Counted from the first letter of the stretch, positions 10,505 to 36,294 are shown. The stretch is 64,000 nucleotides of DNA from Maylandia zebra (GCF_041146795.1 NC_135177.1:22356560-22420559); one strand, 5' to 3'. A program made the numbers and translations. The notes: generated from the letters alone by a model not told the origin.

Positions 10505-13375
10505 GTATGTCACGCAAACATCCACAGAATAGATTATTTGAGCCCTTCGTGTACTTACCCACAACTTAGGACATTTATGAAATTCACTGTGGGAAAAAAA
10601 AACTAAAGCGTGAGTGAAAAATCAATCAAAACAGAGGGAAGATGAACTGCAGTCTTCTTGACATCATGTAATTTCTTTGACAGACATTCATTATCTGCTT
10701 CCATTGTTTCGAGTAAAGACTCATTTTGGAAGCTGAAAGAAGTGGAATTGTTGTGGATGTAACATTTAAATTCCTGCTGTTAAAATTTCAAATATAGGTC
10801 AGTGTTCAGTGGATGCCTGAGCTCCAAACAATAGTTAATTATTCTCTCTCATTCATCCATTCATTGATTGCAGTCTGGAGACCGACATAAGTGAGGGGCA
10901 GAAATTTCTTTGGTGACACTGAGGTTATATGGTAAGTATCCAAACTCAGCAACCTGGACATTCATTGGAGTTAACCTATGGTGCTCTTTTTCTGCTCCAT
11001 AGTTTTATTTTTTGAGCTATACTAGAGTGGCTTTGCATGACTCACAGTTCAAAGTAATCCTTATTTGTCTTACACCATGCTTTTGCGCAGAATCTCAGTT
11101 TATCCTGTCTGAAATAAGTCAGTCTAGCCTCTCTCTCTCCCTGTTACTGTTAAGAGGTTCTGAGTAAATCAATATTTAGTGTTAAATTTCAGTAGTTCAG
11201 AGAAGTTGTTATTAAAACAACTTTTTCAGCCGTGGACAGGTTTGGCTCTTCTTTTTCTATTTATTTTTATGACATGACCACATAGTGACAGCCATACTTT
11301 CTCTTGAGTAGATTTCCACAGCTGAATCCACTGAATGTCACCACCTCACCGAGTAGAGTTCAGACCCCGTCTCCACTCCCCCAGTGACAGCCTCGTGGTC
11401 AGATTCATGGGTTCTCCTGCAGTAAACCAGTAAGCTTATCATTACTGTGCTCAGGTGTGACAGTATGGTAAAACCACAGGCTTTCAGTTACTGGACTTAT
11501 TTTCCTGGATATGTAGGTTTGGGGCTTTTGTGAGTTGTTTTGCCAGGAAAATGGAAAATAGATGCAGCGATTTATTGAAATGTCGGTTGGGGTCTACGCT
11601 CTGGTGAGGTCGATCCATGAATGATGATGTTCTGTTGTGTGTTTTCTTATTCGGGTGCTTCTAATAAATTGGCAGTTTGTTTGGGATCATTGAAGATGCT
11701 TTCACAACAGTATTGCATGGTGGATCAGAATTTGCCTGTAGTATCTGACAGATACGCCAAGATTACGACTGATAGGTCTTTGGGAATCACCTTATTGGTG
11801 CAGAAATACTATTTTATTCCTTTCAAACGATGTCATCTTTGGCATGTTTCATGTTCATTAGAATAGAATAGAATAATCCTTTAATTGTCCCACAAGGGAA
11901 ATTTGGTTATTGGGTATTCAACTTGCTGCTAGTAACAACATGCTATTTAAAATTGGTTCTTTGCAAAGCTGTCTGTTTTGTGCAGACACATGACTGGTTA
12001 ATCCCACAGGTTATGTATCATTTTATGATTGAATGATTCATAGGTTAGTATCAAGTAGCTTATCAAACAAGAAAAGCTAAATAAAAAAGTGAAATAAAAA
12101 AGTACTGCACCTTTGTAAAAGCCTACACATTAAATCTAAACCCCTTATATTTGAATAGTGAAAAAGTGGTGGTATAAGGGTACTATATGATTAAAAGTAT
12201 GAATAAAATATTAAATTAGAATGGTGATAGTGACATTAATATTAAAAAGAGATCATATAGAATACAAATCTTATCCTGTGTTCATCATTCAATAAACACA
12301 AGCCACACCAGAATCTCATTTCCTGTTTACCATAATTTTATTTGTTAGTGTCCAATACAAGCAAGACAATAAAAATGTAACCATAGCAACAACAAAGTTA
12401 TCAAATCCCTCCGTCTCCTGATTTAATTTTCATATTTATTCAGTGTACAAATCACTGCTGTCACAGAGGCTGTGCACAGGGCCTACGTGCGCGCAAGCGT
12501 AAACCACAGGTGAGAGTAACCTGCGGCCACAACCTGCTCCTGCAGTGTCAGCCCTTTCAGAGCAACTGATTTTTCACAACCTGACAAGAATTCATCCCAC
12601 ATGATCATTTGCACAGAAAGCTCGCAAGCACACATAAATGCACAACCACACTGTTCATTGAAATTTAATTAACTTTTTTTTTTTTTAAAAAAAGCAGAGC
12701 AAACAGTGTCCTTCCCTGAATAGACCCTCATTCAGACTGAGGGAACCCTGCACTGATGCCACTGACATCATCGCCTACTTTATAGTGCTGACATCACTGT
12801 GGCATTAAAACATAAGACACAAGAAATGTATTAATAATTATTCATGCAGAGTGCCCTTTTTACACAAGAAAACTCTGCAGTCAAGTCAACTTTCTTGAGA
12901 CGTAGCCACAGTTTGCTTCCTTTTCTAGAGCTGGCCCCCTTGTTTCCAGAGGAACTTTGCATCTAGTGCTGGGCCTCATCTCTGACCACACCTTCCTGTA
13001 AATCATTACTTAGTTGATGAAGGGTGTAATGCAAACAAATGCAAGACAAACAGAAACCCCACATGCATCGTGTCATCTTTAAAGGGTTGCCAGCGGACAA
13101 AAGCTGTGTTTTTTCCAGATAAAATGGTGAGTTGAAAGATACCTAATGAGATTATTTATCAAATGAAACTTTATTTAAAGTGAACAATGAATCATATAAG
13201 CTGTTGGTGGTCTCTCAACAAGGCCAGGCATTTTTCTGCATATTAAGTAGATAGACTCCCTCTTATATTACATGATTTAGCCATTCCCATTCCCTGCATC
13301 AGTTCTATGGCAGTGTCACTTGATGTCCATCAAGTTCTTACTCTTCTCAAGGATGTCGAACCCCATCTGATCAGG
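10505..13375. other. Non-coding stretch between the gp210-like remnant and rps27
   Basis: I see no exon with both splice sites and recognisable coding sequence, and no C-terminal transmembrane exon of the kind expected for a gp210 protein. A SINE-tail-like fragment sits near 11868-11915. A TTTATT at 13170-13175 could be a minus-strand polyadenylation signal for rps27. Confidence 0.45.
11868..11915. repeat. SINE-tail-like fragment
   Basis: An (AGAAT)n run followed by 'cctttaattgtcccacaagggaaatt', a pattern common at the end of fish interspersed repeats. Fragment only. Confidence 0.45.
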
Positions 13376-16552
<3,177 letters not shown>

Positions 16553-16558
<6 letters not shown>

Positions 16559-16600
16559 GTCTGCGTGTTTGGACTCTCACCGGAAAAAGACCCGCTGTCC
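16553..16600 (-). promoter_or_regulatory. rps27: rps27 first exon and TOP-like start
   Basis: On the minus strand the sequence CTTTTTCCGG (C at about 16589) precedes the ATG by about 30 bases. This fits a 5' terminal oligopyrimidine start, typical of ribosomal-protein mRNAs and of translational control by growth signals. The donor after codon 2 is GTAAGT. Confidence 0.55.
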
Positions 16601-18510
16601 ACGTACCGGAAACTGCTGACTGACTGGGAGGAAGAAAAAATAAAAATACTCGTCGGTGTTTACGTGAAATTATTCGTTAGATAACATCAAATGAATGCTT
16701 GAAAATAACTTAATCGTGTAAATACACCGTGAATACAATTTTCATGTTTTTCTGTCGCATTTGATTAAATCTTCTAACTGTATAGAGTTTTCTTGACAAA
16801 GCAGACGATTATCCTGTAATTTAAATACTTTTTTCAACAATTAGAATTGTTGAAAAGTAGATCAGACCCCTCATCATCTACACGTGAAACACGCGAGCTT
16901 AAATCCTTAAGTGTGTCCGTCTGAATATGCTCAAGTTAACAATTTTTGTTATAAGTCAGGGGAGCAAGGACTGGGCTATCAAATGCCCCAAATCGACCAT
17001 CTGCACGATTTTTCAAAGTGTCGTTATAAAGAAGTCTTTAAAAACATGTTTGTTTGTTTGTTTTTCACTCAGTAAAATAAATTCAATGTAATGATGTCAG
17101 CATCCACTAGGAGTGGAAAATAAAGGACAGTAAAAATATAATTTGTTATGTTCCAAAATACTTTACATGTAAAAAGTGTGCCTCTGTGAACCCGCTGTGA
17201 TCTGCAGGGTTGGATGGTAACACACAAACAGAGATATTAGATAAATAAATCTAAGTTGGCTTTAGTGGTCCGGCCTGTATGAACTAAAATGACCTCCGGT
17301 CTAGAGACATAAACACCCGAGAAAGTCAGAGGGGAACTGTTGTTACCTGCAGGTGACACCTGGGGAAAGTTACAGTGTGCTTCTCTTCCTGTAGGTGGTG
17401 CAGGTTAGACTGGAGCTACAAAAGCACTGAGCAGAATTAAGAAAGTGTCATTTTACATATATTCTTCTGTCGAGGCCAACTTTCATGCTTGGTGGTCACA
17501 TTTTAAACGATGACTCTGATATCCAACAGTCTCTTTCTTGCAGGGATGTAGAACATTAGTTGTTATTTGATTAAGCTTCATAAACAATGTTAGCTTTGTA
17601 TTGCTTTGTCTTATTAAGGGTACAAAGTATTCACTTAAAACGTACTCCAAGTAAAGGCCCTGCATTATGTTACTTAAGTAAAGGTTTAAGTAAAAGTACT
17701 CTTCAGTGAGGGAGAATTACATGAATGCAGAAGGACTTTAAGCAGCATTTTACTGTTTTTGAATATTTTTTACTTCAACCTCAATCCCTGATTATTTCCT
17801 TTAATAATCAAATGACTGAGAAGGAATCAAAGTTGAGCAATGCTGTTAGAGTTATCCAAGAGCATTTCTCAACAAGAAAACCCCATGATTATAGATTATA
17901 GATTTATTAATATCATTTTATTTCATGGAGGATGTAAGGAAAGAGCACATGTTGTTTAAACCAACTTTTTCACTTGTATCGGTCCATACACACGTGTTTA
18001 CTGATCAAATGGTGCCACCTAGTGTCCGTGCTGAGTGAGTGCCTGCGAACTGTGAACCGTTCACTCCCATAAAGCTCTCCCACACGTAGCTGCTGTGGGA
18101 TTGGGGCCGACAGCAAGTTCCGTTTTCTTTTTTTTTTAAGTGGTATTTCTGCAGACTGGATAAACTTGTTTCCACCCCGATATGCTTGTAAACGGGATAA
18201 TAACGACTCTCTAATTGCAGCGGAATGAAACTTTAATACATGAGGGCTGATCTGAAAGAGTCTGTACAACTTTATCCTGCGCAGTCCAAACACAACACGG
18301 AGGAGGATCGGAATTTACCGGTGACAAGTCTGAGAGTGAAAAGAGGAAAAAGAAGAGGATCCACTCGCAGGAGATTGCTTATTTTAAGTCACAAGGAAAA
18401 GAAATCTAGATTTAACGCGTTTGGTGGTGGATGAGAAGATCTCCGGTGAAGAGACAGACCAAACTTTCCCCGCTCCTGCTTTGACTTCTGCTTGAAGAAC
18501 AACTTCGACC
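16601..18510. other. Shared upstream region of rps27 and rab13
   Basis: About 1.9 kb separates the two divergent first exons. No exon or clear repeat is seen. The last few hundred bases probably include rab13 promoter and 5' UTR, but I cannot place its transcription start. Confidence 0.5.
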
Positions 18511-21500
18511 ATGGCGAAAAAGTATGATTTCCTTTTCAAACTGTTACTCATCGGGGACAGCGGAGTGGGAAAAACGTGTCTGATCATTCGTTTTGCTGAG
18601 GACAATTTCAACTCTACGTACATTTCCACCATCGGTACGTTTAATGTTTGAATTACAGTCTGCGACATTTCTGCTTCAGCTTATGATTGGCTTCTGTGAA
18701 ACTTGGGATATGAGCAAGACAAATGTTTGCTGACATTTCAAGCTCCGTTTTGCCTCTGTTTACTGTAAGAGCTGGTTTCCCGGACTGCTTTCATGTCCCA
18801 ACTAGTCTGCGCTCTCTTATTTTCTTTTTCTTTATTTAGTCTCTCTCTCCTTTTTTTTCTTTTCTCCCTGCTGAATGTGTGTGCTCTCTCTTCCCGGACC
18901 CTCTCCCCCATCTCTCCCTCAGATCTCATTCCTCTCATTTGGCTCACAGAGGGTCCACCCACCCTCATTCCTATCTCTTTTACCATCTCTACGTTCCCAG
19001 AAGAATGGCTGGCTTTCTGGCATGCACAGTTTTGCACAGTCAACCCCCTCTTCTGCCCCGCACTGTCTATGTGTCTGTCAGCTTGTCCATCCAGCAGAAA
19101 AACACAAAAACACAGCAGTCTGTAGCAGTTTGCAGGTCTGTATGTCTGATCTTTATGTCTGCTTGTGGATGGCAACACCCTGGGGGGTAGGGGGTGTATG
19201 TTCAGTGTCGCCACCTTAGTGAGGGTGACTCATATCAACTGCAATGTATGAGTTTTTGTCTCCAATAGGGGTATTTAATGCAGTCTTTGCCCCCCCCCCC
19301 CTTGTTGTCTCCCAGGAATCGACTTTAAAGTAAAAACCATTGAAGTGGATGGAAAGAAAGTGAAACTGCAAGTCTGGTAAGAAGTGGCATGTGGTTGTTT
19401 GTCTGCAAACGGTTTGTGATATGGTGAGGCAGATAAACCCTGATTTGTTGAGTTATCTTTCTCTGCCCTCTGACTGCCTCCGGCTCGTTTTCCTGAGAGG
19501 AAGGAGGAACCTCCCTCTTCTTGTCCAAATCAGGATTTTATGACAGGGTTCATGTCCAAGTCCATCACACACGGCCACCACAGAGAGCTACTCCATGTCA
19601 TTTAAGGGTGCTGCTAGAGAAGATATAGCAGCGTCAAATACCAGCACAGACAAAAACACGTTTATTTTTTGTTGGTTTTTTGGTCAGATTTGGCCTGTTT
19701 TGATTCCTTCTTTCACATCAATATAAAGGAAGTATTTGAAATACAAACGTAAATGTGTTTAATCTTGCTATAAATTCCTCTTAATGCATGCAGGTAATCT
19801 GTCTACAATTACAGCAAAGAAACGTATGGATTTTTACAAAACAGTTTCTCAAAAATGATTTTTTTCCCCTCATTTTAGAGCCTAAACTCTCCTTTTCAGC
19901 AGCACCTACAGACACCAATCATTGCTGAGCGATTCTCTTTATTCTGCTGTTTTTCTTCTTGTTTTAAAGAGAGGTTTGCTCATATATAATTCAGAACCAA
20001 ATTTATAGAAGTTTTTTTCTGAAGACACGGTGAAAATAAACCTTTTATGACTGTTGACAGATCTTTCTGATTTATGGAGTACAAAAAATGAGAGATCCAA
20101 AATCCCCTCTATAAAAACCGTCGGCTCTGGGATGCCAGCAAAACACAAACAAGAACTTTGATCCTGGCTTCATCGAATGTTTACATTTCTCACCTGTAAA
20201 AGTTTGCAAAAAAGTTTAAATTTATACATTTTGATATTAACACATAGTTTCAGAAAACCTGTGATGCAAAAAAAAAAAATTCTTAGTGGAAGTATTTTAG
20301 TGGGAAAATGTATCTGTTAGTGCAAACTTACCCTGTAGCTTGTAGCCTGTAGTGTCTCACCTCAAATGAATCTTTCTGCATTCTGCTATACTCCAGGTTT
20401 TTTTCATATGATAGAAGTATTTTAAAGACCTTGCAGCACCTTTTTGATTCTAAGTGTGTGCTTTTTCTAGGGACACAGCAGGGCAGGAGAGATTCAAGAC
20501 CATTACAACAGCCTACTACAGAGGAGCCATGGTGAGCGCAGTATGCCTCCAGGACAATCAGGCCTGGATAATCAGGCTGACATCACTGCCTCTTTGTGCT
20601 CAGTCTGCACCTTTGACTGACTCCGTAAATGCTCTCTCTCCTGTCTGTTCTCTGTTCATCAGGGCATCATCCTGGTGTACGACATCACTGACGAGAAGTC
20701 CTTTGAAAACATTCAGAACTGGATGAAGAGCATCAGAGAAGTAAGCCGGTTTTCTATTAGCCGTGACAAAGATAACTAGGAAAGACCAAGACTGCAAAGC
20801 TAATGAGTTTATCTGGTCAGTTCATTTAAATCAAAGAAGCAAAATTCCTGTATCTTCTACTGAGGAAACAGTAATCTCTACACCATTATGTATGTGGATT
20901 GTTCTCAGGATAACCTTTCTTGTTCATAAACCAGCATAAAACTATCCAGCATGGCCTCTTGTGCTCACTTTGTTAATGATGTTTTTCAACCAAAGTAAAA
21001 CTTTTAGTTGATTAAGGACTGAAGAGGTTTTCTACTCACATGTTGGCTAGGTGTCACGCTGTGTGGGAGACCTCAGATAAATGTAAAACTTTCTAAAGTC
21101 CTGGCTAGCAGCTAGGAGCCACACTAACAAGGGCATAACATGAAAGGAAAGTTACCGCTGTTGTCTCACAGCAAGAAGGTGCTTTGAACCTCCTGGTCGA
21201 CTGGGACCTTTCTGTGTGGAGTTTACATCTTCTCCCTGTGGCTCCAGCTTTCTCCCACAGTCCACAGATTTCTGGTCCTTTGAAATAAGGTTGACCGATG
21301 GTTGTTAATTGGACATAGGTGTAGATTTGACCAAGCATGTGTATATGTGTTTTTGTTAGCCCCATGCTGGACCTCTGCCCACCCAGTGGCAGCTGGGGAT
21401 AGGCACCGCACCCGGGAACTCTTAGTTGGATTTTTAATGTTGCTCAGATATTCAAGAAAAACTAAAGATAATGCAGGAAGCAAGATTATTAAAACTGAAC

Positions 21501-23251
21501 TAAAACTAGATGTTAAAAAAATCAATTAACTAAAGTAAAATAAAAACTAGACTTTTGAAACAAGCTAAAGCTAACAAATGATTTTGTGAACTTGAGTGTT
21601 ACTTTGGTTAAAAAAAGATATAAAAACTTGCCTTGAGAGATGTGTTTATTGACACTGGCATATGCCCTCCACACACAGGAATAATAACAAAGACTAAAAG
21701 TAAAACTGAAATGAATAGAAACTTTTCCATAAATAAAAAATGAACTGAAATGGGCAAACCGACTGAAACTAAACTGATTTAGAAGCAAAAACTCAAAATG
21801 AAATAAAAATAAAACCTAATGAGACTAATTACAAAACTATAAGAAGCTTTTTCAATAAGTGAATGCTGCCCATTTTAATATTCCAATTAAACAGACAATA
21901 TGCAAACACGTGGTGTTCAATATCTTTACATCAAGTAAAATTAAGAACATAGTATAGCTATAAATGCGTAACCAGTGTCATTGTTTACAGATATACATGG
22001 CGCTTGCTTACCTTCTTCATTTTCTTTTTGTTTTTTTTAAACACTTTCATGTAAGCATCACAACTGAGCTGAACTGAAAATCGCTTTTCAGTCTGTTCAC
22101 AGCTGTTAAACATATGAATGATTCAGTCACATTTTCATAAAGCAACTGTTATGATTTCATGTATTTGTGGCCCGCAAGTTGTCAGCGACTCTGAGAGATT
22201 TGTTTTGCTTGTTTTGCCTGTAAACAAACTGTAGACGGCAGCACTGACGAACTGCGGAAAGATGGCAATGGAGCATTTCAGGGAAATGGTCTTGGTTTAA
22301 AGGGAGAAACCGCTCTGCTGACAAACAGCTGCTATTAGTGTCTCTGTTGAGGTTTTTGCTCTCTGTGCTCTCTTTCACTTTGTTGAAGTCATTTTGATCA
22401 GTTAATCACATTCCCTCTTTCCCAGAATGCATCAGCTGGGGTCAGTCGGATGTTACTAGGTAATAAGTGTGACATTGAGACAAAGCGGAAAGTTTCCAAG
22501 GAGACAGGAGAAAAGGTAAGATGTCGCTTGCGTTTTTTTTACTTGTAATGAAACAGCAGAGGTGTAGGTTTACTTTGATGGTAGTTAAACTATCATCCAG
22601 GGTAAGATACACATGAGTAGATGGATTCAAAATTAATCATTTGTGGGGCTACTTTGCAAAGATTTCATTTTGAGAAAGAATATTGCATGGATTCCTCCCT
22701 GTTAAACTTTAGCGGACAGGAATGCTTGGGAAATGGTCAAAGTTGCTAAATTTACTCGAGATAAAACCCAGGAAGTGATTATTACCCATATCCTGTCCTC
22801 CTGTAACCATCTCTGTTCCTAATGTTAACAGCTGGCCAAAGATCACGGCATCAGGTTCTTTGAGACCAGTGCGAAGTCCAGCATTAATGTCGAGGAGGTG
22901 AGCAGTTTCTCCATACATTGAGCTTGTTTTATTATAGCTCTTTTGTTAATGTTTGTTGTGTGTTAATATGCAACAGACCTATATTTTCTCTCTTTCTGTG
23001 TTTCAATCTATCTGTCCTGCAGTCTTTTCTGGCTTTGGCACGAGACATACTACAACAATCCAGCAAGAAGCCAGTAAGCCAAAACACAAGATCAGTAATG
23101 CAGCGCTATAAAGAGTAATTTTGCATGCTCTACATACTGTATGACGGTAACGTAATTTTTTCGTCTGTTTGTTTGTCAGGGCCCCAGAGGTCAACAGGTG
23201 AAAATCACCAGCAGCACAGAGAAAAAATCCTCCAAGTGCGTTCTTCTCTAG
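18511..23251 (+). CDS. rab13: Rab13 small GTPase
   Basis: Eight exons: 18511-18634, 19316-19376, 20471-20531, 20663-20740, 22426-22515, 22832-22897, 23023-23073, 23180-23251. Phases close to give 200 residues. Rab13 is a Rab8/10/13-family GTPase that works in recycling-endosome and trans-Golgi traffic to epithelial junctions. Visible motifs are the P-loop GDSGVGKT (15-22), DTAGQ (63-67), NKCD (121-124), ETSAK (149-153) and a C-terminal CVLL prenylation box (197-200) after a basic/serine tail. N-terminal [18 protein letters not shown] matches fish Rab13 as I remember it. Rab8 is the main alternative because CVLL is also its tail, but position beside rps27 and the K-V-K-T-I-E-V stretch favour Rab13. 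The ATG is the only sensible start, 8 codons before the core fold. Confidence 0.93.
21140..21430 (+). repeat. SINE-like element in rab13 intron 4
   Basis: The stretch contains 'tttctgtgtggagttt', 'ttctccc.gtg' and 'ctttctcccacagtccaca' blocks, followed by 'ggggataggcaccgcaccc'. This is the order found in the widespread fish tRNA-related SINE/LINE-tail family. It is diverged and truncated at its 5' end. Confidence 0.7.
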
Positions 23252-24740
23252 ACATGATTTCACTAGTGTATGGAAGAAAGAACATAGAAACTTAGGAGCG
23301 CCTGTGTTGACAAGGAAAAATGTGGCAGGGTTTGCAAATATCAACGACAGAGAGGTGCTAAAGCTCTGTTAAACTACACTATACTCCCTTTATAAGTTCT
23401 TCCACAAGAATTCTGCTGTCTCCAAAATAATATATGGATAAAGCAGCCCCAGTTTTTCAGACTGAACATATCCTTTATGTGACATCTACTGCGATAAACA
23501 TGATTCCACAAAAAGTTGGAGTCTGACTCCGAGACCTTTAAAAAAAAAAAAAAAAAAGGTCCCCACCATGGCACACATTGCTGTCACTGACCGTATATCT
23601 TTCTCGCTTACGTTATCGTTCCTACAACAGCACACCAGCACTTAAAAGAACTGCAGCTGTCTCTTAATGCTACCATTTCATTCATTTCTAATGTGTGAGC
23701 ATGTGCAGGAGTAGCTTTATGGAGCTCAGTTGGCCGTAAAACACTAATGTGGTCTGTTTTGATTCACTTGATGGACACAGGGTTTTATTTAGAGTTCAAG
23801 TGGTCATAAGCATCTGAGAAATTGAGGTTTAAATACTACTGGGGAATTCAAATTTATTAAAGAGGACCTATTATGCAAATTTGCAAATTCATATTTTTTT
23901 GTCTTGGTCTCTGCTAAAGTAGCTTTACATGATTCACACCTTTTTTTAAATGTGTGACCTTTGTGCAGACCTTCCCTTTAAGCCCACATAAGGAATATGT
24001 GGGCTCTGACATGTATAAAACTGAGTTTTTGGCTCACATGAATTGCTTGCAAAAACAGTGACCTCATTATTATAAGTTTTGGCATTAGCACAGTGGCATA
24101 TGCATAACAAAAAGGAAAAGCATGATAGGTCTGCTTTAAGTTATAAATGATAAAATGACCAGAATTGTTAGAGCGAAGGTAAAAACATGACGTACACATT
24201 AATGATGAAACAAGTTGGTCGCTGGACTTGAATATGAAACAAGTTCTGTGTAAAACAACGCCTTGTTTTAATAGATGAATGGATTGAGAATGTGGATATA
24301 GATATTAGATATGGACAGTGATAAGTGCAATATGAGAAGATGAGTGGAGAGATGGGAAAAAAAAAGATGGATTAAGCAAGTGAATGGGCAGGATGTAAAA
24401 GCCTAGGAAGCAGCAGCGTGTTCATGTGTCCCTCATAGCGAATTGATTTAGTGGGTCTTGCCTTTTATCTGAAGTGCCTGGGAAAGCTCTTACTAAACGC
24501 TACCACATATTAGCGACATCTGACATGGCAGCCTCTCTGTTCAGGCAGTTTGATGATCGTTCAAAATAACCGATTGCAGGTCTTCATCTGATTCTGACAG
24601 ATCTTTTTTTTTCTCTACACACACGCTCTAAATTTCTGTTTTCTTTTGTAATTTCCTCCACATTGTTAGTTTTCTTACACCTGCCAGATTGTATGCAAGA
24701 CCTGACGCTTGATGAATAAAATTGCAAAACTATAAATATA
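23252..24740 (+). other. rab13: rab13 3' UTR
   Basis: From the stop codon to just past an AATAAA at 24715-24720. An ATTAAA at about 23855 could give a shorter mRNA. The region contains a MITE-like element with inverted ends. Confidence 0.55.
23857..24140. mobile_element. MITE-like element in the rab13 3' UTR
   Basis: The start 'ttaaagaggacctattatgc' is mirrored by the reverse complement of the end ('gcatgataggtctgctttaa'), giving inverted ends of about 20 bases with 3 mismatches. This is a common motif of fish non-autonomous DNA elements. No clear target-site duplication is visible. Confidence 0.6.
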
Positions 24741-27274
24741 TTGTTTGTTGTATTTTTTTAAGTTCCTGTTGGTACAGTGACGCAATAGTTTTTCTTTCCT
24801 GGTTTAGCATTGTCATAAATGTTATTCTCTGTATTCACATTTGCCTTAAGGGGCTTTACAGTTTGTACAGCATCCAACATCCTCTATCTTTAGATTCTCA
24901 ATCTCGATAAGGGAAAAGCTCCCCTCAGAATCCATTTAAAGGGAAAAAATGAAGGAAACCTCAGGAACAGAGCAGTGATCCCAGATATGTGAAATAGTGA
25001 AATGACAGCTGCACAATTTCAATACTGAAAATCATAATGTTATCAATTAGGAAAAATATGGATACAGTGTTGTATTGTGAAAGACTTAGCTAGGCAGAAC
25101 ATCTTTTTTTCTTTAATTAAATACCTTAAATGACATCAATTAAGCGATGTTAAACTCTGTGTCCTAGTCCATAGACTTCATAGAAAAGAGGGACATAGGT
25201 TATAAAACTCTGTTGTGGGGTTTTTTGTTTTGTTTTGAAAATTCTTCAGTGTGAAAGCAATTTCATGATATTCAACAAGTAAGTGGTGGCTTTAATTTTT
25301 CAAAAGCACATTTTAAAGCATTCTTTAAAATTGGGGGACTTAATTTATTTATTTATTTTAGGGGTTTTTTGGGGGGGCACTGTCTGACATACCTGAGTGG
25401 GGGGGCTTTTATTTTGGAAATTTCAAATGCATTTAAGCCATAGTGAGTATAAAAGATGCACATAGCTACCATAACATCACCCACCGGTTTGTGAAGCCTT
25501 GAGATTTGCTATCACCATCTTGGTTTCCAAAAGAAAAAGAAAAATGATGTGATGTGATGACTGACTGTGAAACTGTGCTCATTGGCTAAGGACTTGAGAT
25601 TAAGAAATTGTTTGCCAATGAGCTGTGGTTTCACACCACAGATTTATTTTGAGACATAATATGACAACGACTTACAAAATACACTCATTAAAAATTATTA
25701 TTATTCAATACGACCCCACATGAGTGGCCAAGCCTTTAAACTCAGCAGGAAACTGTTGGCAGAGTTCAAGTTAGAAAGCAGTTTTGTGACTTCTATAGAA
25801 CAGGAAGTGTTTTTGAAAGTTATCACCTTCTCAGAGTATTCAACACTTCCACATGGGCTTTGTTTTTCCGACCTGGAAGATATATCCATCTTTTATTTTG
25901 TCTGTGGTTAAAGCATACTGGACATTCCACACACACAAAAATTAGGGCTTTTACTGTGAAAATCTATCATCCAAGTATAATGGTAACGTCCTGTAAGTCC
26001 CGTAGTATTTATTTTGAGAATCTGACACCGAGATCTGTTAGTCACTATGAGGGTCTTTGAACGAACAAGAAACATTACATATGATAGACACATCGCTGGT
26101 TGTTTTAGACGAGCCACCTACAGGACACACATTCTCACTACAAAGAATCTCTGCCACCGTCTATTTCTCTTTCTTTCTTTTTTAACTCTCCTGCCAACAG
26201 CAACTGCTTCGGGTTTTTGTGTGTGTTGTTGTTGTTGTTTTAATCGTCGCTGCAGCAGTAAAAGCTGGATCCTGTCGCTAGGCAACCACCCCTCCTTCCC
26301 AGCATCAGCACCAGGACTGTGTTAACGCTCTCTGCCGCATCACCGAGTTGGCTGCACGTTCTGCGTGCCTTGTCATCACGTATAGGGCAGGTTGTGGTTT
26401 GCAAACACGATCCGTTCCTCTGCCAGAGTCACAGCTCGGCTTGGAAACAGAGGAAGAGATGCGAGGGCAGCAGAGGGGAGGGGCGAGCAAACACGATAAT
26501 GAAAGATAAACTTAAGTTGCTGTGCTATGAGGGGGCACGGGAAGGCTAAGCGGCTGTATTAGTGTGATGTCTGGTGAAAGGCTGTGAGGTAAACGTCGGT
26601 GGTACATACACACATTCACAAACACACGGGATGCCCGCGTGACTGCAGGGAGGAAAGAGGCGGCGGAGGAGGAAGAACAAGAGGAGGAGGGGAGTCTAGG
26701 TGCTTGTGTGGACCGCCGCAAAAACCTCCGAGGTGGAGTTAACAAAGATAGATAGTCTGCTGGTAAATATTCCAGCCTGGCTGCTATTTTGGTGCAGTTT
26801 GAAAATCGATGGAACATTTATTTCCTGTTCATGCCGGGATAGCTAATTAGTCTTAGGGTGATCTTAGGGTTTTGATCTCCTCGCCGTCTTTTTTTTTTCT
26901 CTTCCGTGACAGGATAAGGAGCTGATAAAAAGGTCGCGGGAGGGGAGCGCACATGTTCAGATGATGTTCCTCAAGACTGGACGCACGGACTGACCCCCAC
27001 ATGCCGCCTCTGCTAGGAGTAAAACTACAAGCGAACAGCTGCTATCTCTGAGATGCTTTAGAATTTGCGGCCTGCTCGGGTCTCCAGTTACCGCAATGCC
27101 ACGGGCTAGAGGAGGGAGAGAGGGACGAGAGGAGGTGGAGAGGAGGAAGCAGCAAAAAGCAAATGAGTAATAATAGCAATAATGTGAAGATTTAAAAGGA
27201 AAACGAATTGCCCAGTTTGCCTGTTAGCGTTATAATCAAAGAATGGCTGGGCAGCAGAATGGCGTAGACTGTAC
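24741..27274. other. Intergenic region between rab13 and entrep3
   Basis: No supportable exon. GA- and G-rich sequence from about 26430 to 27160 may be upstream regulatory DNA for entrep3. No repeat family is identified. Confidence 0.5.
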
Positions 27275-27362
27275 TATATAAGCTACATTGGCTTCTGAAC
27301 TGAGTGGGGTGAAAGAGACGCTGTGTGGACTTAAAAGTATAAAAGCTGAAACATCAGATGAG
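27275..27362 (+). promoter_or_regulatory. entrep3: Candidate TATA box and first non-coding exon of entrep3
   Basis: TATATAAG at 27275-27282 lies about 30 bases before a plausible start near 27305. A consensus donor (AG|GTGAGT) follows at 27362-27363, which would give a short 5' UTR exon. Inferred from sequence only; the coding exon could also be the first exon. Confidence 0.35.
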
Positions 27363-27640
27363 GTGAGTATGGTGCCTGCGACTGTGTGGTAGCAGCTCAT
27401 TTTTTCAACTTTCTGCTGACAAAGTTATTGGACTCACTGGCTGGACTACAGTGTGCACCATGGGACATTGCGCAGAACCTGCCAGTGGAGAATTTGGTGC
27501 ATAACTGTGACAGAGCAGAGCTCTGAAGCCAGCATTTATGTCTCTCTCTCTCCTGCTCTCCTGTGCTTCTGCCCACACAACTTGTCTTATGAACCCGCTG
27601 TAAGCGTAAACCCTTTCCCTGCCTCCTCCACAAGCCAAAC

Positions 27641-36294
<8,654 letters not shown>

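Noticed and set aside
18793-19219. Overlapping open frames on both strands in rab13 intron 1
   Set aside because: Pyrimidine-rich intron sequence without stops by composition; no splice-consistent exon or protein similarity, and rab13 phases close without it.
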